A DNA stretch of 64,000 nt from Capronia americana (lineage: Eukaryota; Ascomycota; Eurotiomycetes; Chaetothyriales; Herpotrichiellaceae), in assembly GCA_016110215.1 (NCBI GenBank), contig JADWQD010000002.1:2418001-2482000 (forward strand). The letters are read 5' to 3'. Below the pieces are notes generated by a model, which was not told the DNA's origin, did not search any database, and saw only the letters and a list, made by a program, of their open reading frames with translations. A program made the translations under genes and the position numbers. Shown piece after piece: positions 56,451-64,000 of this stretch (within the stretch, counting starts at the first letter, position 1; each line of letters begins with the position of its first letter).

Positions 56451-56918
56451 CGTGGCGAGAGTGGTAGTCAGTCCTAAGGTCAACGCAACAAAACGAGAGA
56501 GACTTTTACTTCCTCTCCCTACGAGCAAAGGACTGAGCCGGATTCCTTTATGATGAAACACTCCTCAAAGCTCTGCCCATCGCGCTCTATATGCCACCTC
56601 TCACAGACCGGCTCGGATGACTCTGCATCCTGCTTCAAGTCACCAAGTTGAGTGCAAGGTTGCCGGCCGAGAACCAGAATGGCCGCGAACACCGCCCCTC
56701 AGTCTGGCGTTCTGCAAATAGGCTCAAAGTTGGATTGGGAACTCAATTGTGGGGAGTATTCTATCGCCGCATCCACCACTACATCCATTCCCGAGACTTG
56801 CGAGTCGTCATAGTCAAGATTGTAGATTCATCTACCGGAGAAACATGAATCCCTACTCTTTCACTACACGTCTTTGCCGTGTGATCCCTGAACCGGATCA
56901 CTGGCAACTGGTTCAAAG
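56451..56918. other. Decarboxylase upstream region
   Basis: 468 bases between the decarboxylase start and the first carbonic anhydrase stop. No gene was seen. Confidence 0.45.
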
Positions 56919-57623
56919 TTAAACCTTGACCTCTTCTACCCGCCCATTATGTAAGTCAAAATACCAACCTGTGACGAGGACGGTTGGTTTGATCAAGGGG
57001 TGATTGCGGAGGTATTGGACATCTTGAATCACGCTGTTCACCACCACCTCTTTTTCGTCAACTTCGTTCCCATCTCTGCGGAAAGCCAGGGTCGCAACCT
57101 GTTCCGCAAAGGCTCGGCCGTTCTCGCCAAACTCCCCTCCTATCTCGCCTCGCTTGAGATCATCCACACAGTCGCACACCCAGGCCTGACTGTAGTAGAG
57201 AGATCCGCAGTCTTTGGTTTGATTTCAGAATGAGATTGCTAACCGAAGTCCGAAGGGGGAGCAGGAATTGGGAAAGTGTAGGAGAGAAACAGGAGGAGAA
57301 TACTTGCTTTTGTGATGGACAACTTTGACCTCCTTCAGCTCACTGAAAGCCTGAATGGTCATCAGAGTTCGGATGGTGCTTGGGTCGTTCGCCCGACCTC
57401 CTCCATTCCGAATCGACCAGGCCTCGTTGGGTTTCAACTGGAAGAACATCTCTGGGATAGTCCGACCGTCCACGCAGGTGATGATGGCGGTTCGGGATCG
57501 AGGTCCTCGAGTCAGGTCATCCGGGGAAGGGCTAAATTCTGCGACATATTGCTTGTTGGCGGCTCCGAAGTCATAGGGAGCTTGAAACACGACGTCAGGG
57601 CGTCCAAGGATTGGGGTCGTCAT
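56919..57623 (-). CDS. Beta-carbonic anhydrase, copy 1
   Basis: Two exons, 57623-57308 and 57211-56919, give 202 residues. The donor is GCAAGT, a GC-AG intron of 96 bases (acceptor CCAAAG); the nearby GT (GTATTC) does not restore the frame. Zinc-site residues are C50, D52 and R54 in ITCVDGRTIPE, and H104 and C107 in VHHKNCG. The Asp that normally precedes this Cys is Asn. It lacks a targeting peptide. The protein interconverts CO2 and bicarbonate. Its exon 1 is 316 bases with a phase 1 intron, exactly as in the neighbouring copy, showing shared ancestry although the sequences have diverged strongly. A start further upstream is only non-ATG. Confidence 0.87.
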
Positions 57624-58045
57624 CCTCGAATTACTGGTTTCCTGGTTGTGGAATATTCCTCTCCGCACTCACCCACGTCGGTAGATACATTACACCTAAG
57701 TACTTTTAATACCCGGAGATCTGGTTGCGCGTCCAGCACGTGCTAACACTTATCGGCCGATGGCAGACAATTGCCGTCCTCCAAACAACCGAAAAGAGAG
57801 GATGGCCGTTCAAGCAAGCTGGGGCGCTAGGAGACTTGATTTGACCGCATTTGCCGAACCAAGTTGATTTCTCTAGTACACAATCACTTTTCATAAATAC
57901 TATACCAACTCGACCTTATCGGATCTAGAACGGTCCGATTCCCGATGCTGTTGACCTTTAGCCCCCTCATACATAGAAAACTCTATCCGGCATCTGCCTT
58001 TAGGTCCTCCCTTCAGACTCTCAGCAAAGCGGAGAGCGATAGAAG
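57624..58045. promoter_or_regulatory. Divergent promoter of the two carbonic anhydrases
   Basis: 422 bases between the two ATGs. A CACGTG lies at about 57738 and an AT-rich ATAAATAC patch near 57893. Joint control is inference from the layout. Confidence 0.45.
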
Positions 58046-58703
58046 ATGAGTGGATCTTTTCTCGAAACCGCCTACAAGGCCTATGACTTCGACGGGAGGA
58101 ACAAGGACTACTCTGAAAACAAGTACCCAGTAGCCGACCCGGTCGTTGGCGAGCGATCAGGATCAGGAATCCTCTGTTGCTCCGACCCGCGCTGCGCCCC
58201 CGAGGCCTTCTTCAAACTGAGAGAGCAAGAGGCTTTTGTGATTCGCAATGAAGGGGGAAGGGCGGGAGATCCAGGCGTCATACGCACCGTGCTTTTGATT
58301 GATGCTCTTATCACAGGCGCGGGCTCTTACATCCAAGAACTCAAAGTCATCCATCATACGGGTAAGCCATTCTTTCCAAAGCAAGTAGAGTTCAAGTTTT
58401 GATTAAGCAACAAACTTAGATTGCGCCGTCTTGCAACATACTGAGCAGGAGATTCTGGACATAATCAAGGAAAACGATCCCAATGCACCAGGAGGTCCGT
58501 GGAAGCCCGGCGCCTTTGCGTACGCCGAAGCGGTTGCCCTAATTCCTTTTCCCAAGGGTGGGACAGAGAGGGAACGGCTGGAGAAGAGTGTGAAGCAGGA
58601 TGTGAAATTCCTCCGAGCTCATCCATTGTTGAGACCGCGCACCGCAATCACAGGTTGGATATATGATATCAAGACCGGTGTTGTCGAGAAACTCGACGTT
58701 TAA
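58046..58703 (+). CDS. Beta-carbonic anhydrase, copy 2
   Basis: Two exons, 58046-58361 and 58420-58703, give 199 residues; the intron is 58 bases (donor GTAAGC, acceptor ACTTAG, phase 1). The zinc site is C45, D47, R49 in CCSDPR and H104, C107 in HHTDCAVL. The N-terminus FLETAYKAYDFDGRNKDYSE is shared in style with small fungal beta-carbonic anhydrases of the mycobacterial Rv1284 type. The GIL-CCSDPR and the FVIRNEGGRAGDPGVIRT block are clear. It is transcribed away from copy 1. The two differ in the H-to-C loop (HTDC versus HKNC) and in overall charge. Confidence 0.93.
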
Positions 58704-59380
58704 CGACGACGATGCATCACGGTAGTAGTGGATCTGCCATATTCTAGTGCATAGTCTGAAATACAAATTGGTCTCCAAAACGCTTCCTTGCTGTTTGAAA
58801 TGCCACTTGCAGCTATAGACTGAAGACTGAGCATGCCATACCTATAAAGTCCCAAGACCCTGGCTCCCCGTTACAAATTTTGAGACTTCGAGAAAAGGCC
58901 GGGATTCCATCGACGTGGAGCGGGAATTCGCAAGTGACTAGACAAGACCACAATCAACAATCTTTAGCGTAAGTACGATGATCCTGAGATGGTCTGACAC
59001 TCGGCACAAAGTTGTGCTGTCGCCGCATCATCTGCAGGATTGGAAACCGGCCCCCAGACACAGCGGCAATCCTCAAGTGTAGCCGTCTTCCCAAATGGCC
59101 GCGCCGGGCCCTTCGACTTTGGCGGGAATTGTCGCGGGCCCATGTCTATCCGAAGAAGTCGGACCAATTCGAAGCCGAGTTTGAAGGACCGGAAGAAGAC
59201 TGACTGTACGTTATATGCTGGGCCCATATCATAGACTTGCAGAACGAAAATCGTGATATGTAGTCAATTGGCTCGTGAATACTAGTACATCGCTACGAGG
59301 ACAGTTATCCATCGCGGGGAAAGAAAGGGAGAAGGAGAAGAAAAACATTCCCTGCCAGCATTGTGAATACAGGTCCAGCA
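58704..59380. other. Flavin monooxygenase upstream region
   Basis: 677 bases between the second carbonic anhydrase stop and the monooxygenase ATG. A 63-codon frame at 59012-59203 has no recognisable features. Confidence 0.45.
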
Positions 59381-61878
59381 ATGGACTCGTCCTTCATACG
59401 CACTCCAGCAGTACCAATCAACACCATCCCAGGCGCCCTGCCCACCGCGTCTATTCTGGAGAATGTGGACCATGCGGCGGCCGCAGCGGCTGCGTTGAAA
59501 TTGTTCCCCTCTCTGGCTCGCGAACATCTCACCGACGAAGCCATCTGGCGCGATCAATGGGCCCTCACGAGCACCGCCAGGACATTCTTCGGGCCCAGGC
59601 GCGTCCTCGCAGCGTGGACGGAGCTGACAGTCTCCAGGAAACCCGCCAACTTTGCGCTGGTGCCCAACTCGTCTCGCGTCATGGTCACCTCGCCGGACTC
59701 CTCGTGGGTGCAGGCGGGCTTCACCTTTGAACTGCAAGGTGAGCCGGCGTGTGTCTGTTCTGGATTCATCGGGCTGGTGCCCGCCGGCAATGGCGACAGT
59801 GCTACTGGCGGAGGAGGATGGAACATCTGGATGCTCACCACCATCCTGGAAGTCATCAAAGGCCTTCCCAGCCCGGATTCCCTTCTTCCTGTTGCTGGTG
59901 CTCCACAGCAGGAGGCCTTGGTCAATGGAAACTATAGTTCCGATGGCGTGAATGGCGACATGGATGATTACTCGTTCGACTGCGTCGTCGTGGGTGGCGG
60001 CATGGCTGGACTGTCCGTGGCAGGTCGGTTGAAGGCGATGGACGTGTCTAGCGTGACTTTGGAGCGGAATCCTCAGATTGGAGACAACTGGCTGATGCGA
60101 TACGATTCTGCAAAGCGTGCGTGTGTATCAAGTTCCTCTGACAGCCGTACTTTGAGCTAATTGTCTGCTTTTCGCCAGTCCACACGAGTCGAGACAACTG
60201 TAAGCCTCCACGGCTGACAACAGGCATAAACTAACAGAGACCTGACAAGCACATCTGCCATTTTCTCGAACTTTCCCGGCAGAGGACGGTTACTTTCTTA
60301 CCTCTCACAGTCTCGCCCGGGGATTTCGACGATATGTTGAGACTTACGGAATTGTGCCTTTCCCCAGCCCGCAGTGGCATTATTTATTAATACTTCCGCT
60401 GACGAAGTTGGCTAGAATGTTTGGTGTTCGTCAGATCTGACGTCCGCATCTTGGAATCATGAAAAGAGCATGTGGAAATTGCACGTTGAACGACAGAATC
60501 CGAGTCGATCGGTCATCATCAACACGCGTCATGTCGTTCTCTGCCTCGGTGCCGGTGGTCAAGTACCAAAGATGCCCGACATCCCGAATCGCGTAAGTCT
60601 ACCATCGAGTTGGAGTTTTTGCGCTAAGAGACACGAAGGATGCTTTCAGGGGCATTGTGATGCACTCGAAGGACTATAAATCTCCAGATGCCTGGAAAGG
60701 AAAGAACGGCGTGGTGGTTGGCGCTGCAAACACGGGTTTGGCTCTCGTCGTCTGCGCGGACTACTAGAAGTGAAAAATGGGACCTAACCATCCTCTTCCT
60801 TCACAGCACATGATGTTGCTAGCGACATGGTCGAATCGCAATTGAAGACCGTGACCATGGTTCAACGGAAGCCAACAGGTACGTTATATGTGCCTATGTG
60901 CCTTGCAATTCATGTTCGAGTGGATCGGAAGCCGCTAACTTGAAGGGCTGCCAAAGCTGTGATCCCCGCTGAAATAGTCAACGAGTTGCAAGACAGTAAG
61001 CCATCATATCTGGTTTTTTCTCTGTTCAGATGCTGAACAGTCTCGTTTTCTCGTAAAACAGCCATCTACAACGACTTCGTCCCCGTGGACGTCGCCGACC
61101 GCATCTTCTTCGGGCAGCCACTCGCCATCTCCAGACAAATGCTGTTGAAGGTCATCCAGAAAGAAATGGACGAGCACTCAGAGCGATACGATGCTCTGGA
61201 ACACGCTGGGTTCAAGCTCGATCGCTACCCTGATCCGTATTTATTCGTCAGCGTGCGGCTCGGAGGCCATCATCTGGACGTGGGAGCAGGAAAGAAGATT
61301 GTCAGTGGCCAAGTAAGTCGTATTCGCAAACTCCAAGCCCGTCTGAATCGCCATTGTTGCAATCAATTGTTGTGTAAAGAAAATGATGGAAGCTGACCGC
61401 GCGCGCCAAAATGATTCTTTCAGATCAAGGTGAAATCCAACTTCGAGATCAAACAGTACACGTCCACCGGACTGGAGTTCACTGACGGAAGCTACTTGGA
61501 CGCCGACGTCATTGTCTTCTGCACCGGGTTTGAAGGCAACATGCGCGACTCGGCGACGAGGATATTCGGCAGCGAAGTGGCCAGTGGCCTAGAAGACTTC
61601 TTCGGCGTGGATGCAGAAGGGGAGATTGTGGGAGCTTGGAAACGTCAAGGATGTAAGTTTATCGCCTATTCGTCCCCTTTGCCCGGATTCTCCTTATTTG
61701 TTCTTCCCTACCACTTTTGCTTTCTCTGATAAGTTGGGATTTTGCGACAGACCCCGGGATTTGGTACCACGGCGGCACCATCGTCCACGCACGGTACTTC
61801 TCCAGGTTCATCGCATTGCAGATCAAAGCCGACTTGGAGGCCGTGGACATGCCCATCTATAAGAAGACACCAGGTTGA
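59381..61878 (+). CDS. Flavin-containing monooxygenase with NTF2-like N-terminus
   Basis: Ten exons: 59381-60116, 60179-60199, 60250-60353, 60416-60592, 60639-60735, 60807-60878, 60957-60995, 61062-61312, 61424-61652 and 61751-61878. They give 617 residues; exon 2 has only 21 bases. Residues about 30-185 look like the NTF2-like domain common on fungal enzymes of this size. FAD site: VVVGGGMAGLSVAG near 205. FMO-type block: FRGIVMHSKDY. NADPH site: GVVVGAANTAHDVASDM. The FATGY equivalent is VFCTGFEGN. The C-terminus (GIWYHGGTIVHARYFSRFIALQIKADLE) is intact. It should hydroxylate or Baeyer-Villiger oxidise a small molecule with NADPH and O2. The intron-5 donor (GTTTGG) is weak; all other boundaries are standard and keep frame. 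Confidence 0.9.
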
Positions 61879-62471
61879 GAGGCAGAGAACGATCTGGTCT
61901 TAAAGCTCCTGGCCCTGCACGAGATCGGAGGTCTCTAGAGTACCAACCTCGACCTTGACTTCAGCGATGCGATCGAGCCTCTTGTATTTACTGGCAAATA
62001 GATGAACCCAATCGCTTGAGATTTGCTTGCACGGGAAAGAGCACTGAACACTCGTACGACGAGGACAAATCCATGATCTCCATGTTCTCCTGGAAATCAG
62101 TCACAAAGTTGTACATCCTGGGAAGAGGGCAATCGATTGAGACGAGAATTGAGAGGACGTCTTGCGTCGAGGCAGGAGTATTTATATCCGGGCACCCCCC
62201 ATTGCGGTACTTACAAAAATGACGCTACGCATATTGTTCAAATGGAACGAACATCTTCCGTGATGCGGATGGAGATTGACGAAGATGAAAGAAGACGAAG
62301 TTGCCATCGCCAATAGACTTGGTACAACATGCACGGCCTTTTCAGAAAGCTCTGCTATTTACTTCCCGAGTGCAGAACGAGGACTTGATCGTGAGATGTC
62401 CCAGACCAGCTCGTACTAGACACGCTCAGCTTGCCAGAACTACAACCACCGACACCTAAACCCGCCGTGTG
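61879..62471. other. Convergent 3' region
   Basis: 593 bases between the stops of the monooxygenase and the transporter. A 68-codon frame at 62016 looks non-coding. A TATA-like sequence on the minus strand (62180-62190) has no gene behind it. Confidence 0.45.
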
Positions 62472-64000
62472 TTAGGCCTTCTCATCATTTTCGTTGTCAG
62501 AAAGGGTACGGACATGAACCAGGGTCTCACCCTCCTCGGTACCAATGAATCTTCGAAAGGAGTATTTGCGCAGAACAGGGCCTTTCCAAGCCAAGATGAC
62601 CACGAGGCCGATACCCACGGAAGACAAATCAGCCATAGTGCCAAAGGCCCAAGCAGGCCCGTCGCGTTCGATCCAGGGAAGGATGAGGAAGGGAATCGCC
62701 AGACCGAGCAGGATGCGGGCGATGTACAGCAGCGAAAAGGTCCCCATGGCATAATCGTGGAAATTCTCGGCAACATAATTGTTCAGCACGGGAGCGAACG
62801 TTGACAGATCGCCGTATCTGGCTAGGAAGAAGCCAGTGGCCAGGACCATGTAGTAAAGGTGGTATTGAAGCGCCACACCGAAGAGGATCAATCCCACCAG
62901 AACCGATGTCGCGGGCAGAATCAAGATTGGCCACGGGCGGTACTCAGGCTTCCAGATACTTCCGCGGCGCTTGCACATCCAGATTGCAACTCGGTCGTTG
63001 AGGGTAACCCCAACTACCTCTGCGACGCCAAATGCCACCCACTGTGCAAAGACGAATTCGGCGTTCCGAGAAGGCGAGGATCCGGAGCCCCCGAATTTGA
63101 CCGGGGCCTGGAGAAAGGCAGCCAGGGTCGTGTTGAGCCCGACGACCCAAGAAAAGGTCAGAATGAGGGAGCAAGCAGTTACCAGAATAAGAGGCAGACT
63201 GCGAATAGGCACATGGTCCGGACGTTTGGCTTTCTGGGCCCTTGGACAATACGATTACCCGAAAAGAACGTGGCCATTCGATTCGAGACATATGACCTAG
63301 TGGGATGGTTGTTGGCTAGATTCGCCTGTTGAAGGTGGTGTCGTCCAGGAACAAAAACACCAAGATACAGACCAACCTCATTGCTCCGGCCACCCACCAA
63401 AGTTGAACCGTCCACGATGCGTTTTGAACGATGAATCCACTCGTGACTGGTGCAAGCATAGCTCCCAGCTGGGCCGTAATCGCATAGCACGCAAAGGCCT
63501 TTCCTCGCTGGTGGAGGAAAAATGTTGCCAGAATGATCCTGGCGCCAATCGTCAAGGGGGCCGTACAGAAGAGGCCGACGAAGCGGCGGGACATGACGAA
63601 CACTATGTATTGGTCTTCATTCGTCATGCAGGCAGACCAAACATTGCAAACTGCAGTAATGAGACTGGTCCAAAAGATTACAGAAGTACGTCCGACGTCC
63701 ACCGACGGTGGAGCCCAAAGAAAAGGGCCAACAACTGAGCCTGCGAGGCCGGCTGTGAGCTATGAGGCAAGGATCAGCAAAAGAACCGCTGAATAAAAGG
63801 AATGGACAATGGACAAGAATCGAGAAAAGGAGAGGAAGTACCGAGTAAGATGGTGCAACTGGTTGAACGTGGTAAAGAGTAGCTTGAGGAAAGAAGCCGG
63901 CTCGGTTGGCAAGGTGATGCACGCCCCGAAAGACAGGATAGCCAAGGTCGTAATATTCTTGGCATTTGACCGATTCAGAGGGTCTCGTGGGTCATCAGAG
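62472..64000 (-). pseudogene. MFS transporter with three apparent -1 frameshifts, start outside the window
   Basis: The minus strand encodes a 12-helix major facilitator transporter from the right edge to the TAA at 62472. An in-frame segment near the edge ends LAILSFGACITLPTEP; the reading then shifts one base to AGFFPQATLYHVQPVAPSYS, which precedes an intron (donor GTACTT at about 63862, acceptor CTCATAG at about 63762). The next exon begins LTAGLAGSVVGPFLWAP and runs to LFLDDTTFNRR, where a second one-base shift is needed to reach NNHPTRSYVSNRMATFFSGN. A third shift near 63235 leads to PIRSLPLILVTACSLILTFS and the complete C-terminal half (VGLNTTLAAFLQAPVKFGG onward). All three are single missing bases. 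Either the gene is a recent pseudogene or the assembly has indels. Domain type: fungal drug/anion-type MFS; substrate unknown. Confidence 0.65.

Noticed and set aside
59363..59380. Longer start for the flavin monooxygenase
   Set aside because: The upstream in-frame extension has no ATG; the ATG at 59381 is the first usable start.
1..64000. tRNA genes, CRISPR arrays, bacterial-style operons or transposons
   Set aside because: Scanning for B-box-like GGTTCGA sequences, regular spaced repeats, Shine-Dalgarno spacing and transposase or reverse-transcriptase motifs gave nothing convincing, and the spliceosomal introns show a eukaryotic genome.

Overview
The window is nuclear DNA of a filamentous ascomycete (Pezizomycotina). 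The evidence is: short GT-AG introns of about 50 to 160 bases with CTNAC-type branch points, compact gene spacing, and fungal-type genes such as an oxylipin synthase, NudF/PAC1, Rxt3, Btn1 and Tsc13. The gene set would suit a eurotiomycete such as a black yeast (Chaetothyriales), but that placement is inference. No tRNA, rRNA, CRISPR array or intact transposon was recognised.

Layout, left half. A truncated unknown protein lies at the left edge (1-1452). It is followed by a possible microprotein and then, on the minus strand, a DUF1992/DNAJC28-like protein, Rxt3 and the CLN3 homologue Btn1. Next come a decayed acetamidase-type pseudogene (about 11285-12005), a Rossmann-fold epimerase-like gene with a clear TATA box, and a mitochondrial pyruvate dehydrogenase kinase-family gene. 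A divergent pair at 15742-20848 encodes the carboxyltransferase and the biotin carboxylase/biotin carrier subunits of an acyl-CoA carboxylase. The carboxyltransferase carries an unusual N-terminal extension with eight DPVYSQ-like repeats.

Middle. An HMG-box regulator is followed by PAC1/NudF and an XMAP215/Alp14 homologue, which sit head to head across about 600 bases; both proteins act at microtubule plus ends. Then come the five-exon ribosomal protein eL8 gene, the 12-kb TOM1/HUWE1 HECT ligase gene, a Ppo-type fatty acid dioxygenase whose P450 half lacks the heme-thiolate cysteine, and a Tsc13-type enoyl reductase divergent from it. A small secreted protein follows.

Right part (52806 to the edge). 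This is accessory-looking metabolic DNA: a salicylaldehyde/vanillin-type aldehyde dehydrogenase, an amidohydrolase-2 decarboxylase of the dihydroxybenzoate/gamma-resorcylate type, two divergent beta-carbonic anhydrases with the same intron position, a ten-exon flavin monooxygenase with an NTF2-like N-terminus, and an MFS transporter whose reading frame is broken three times. A plausible shared role is uptake, oxidation and decarboxylation of an aromatic compound, with carbonic anhydrase handling the released CO2. Four CACGTG sites lie between the dehydrogenase and the decarboxylase.

Exon boundaries were worked out by hand from splice consensus, frame continuity and remembered family conservation. 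None was checked by alignment.
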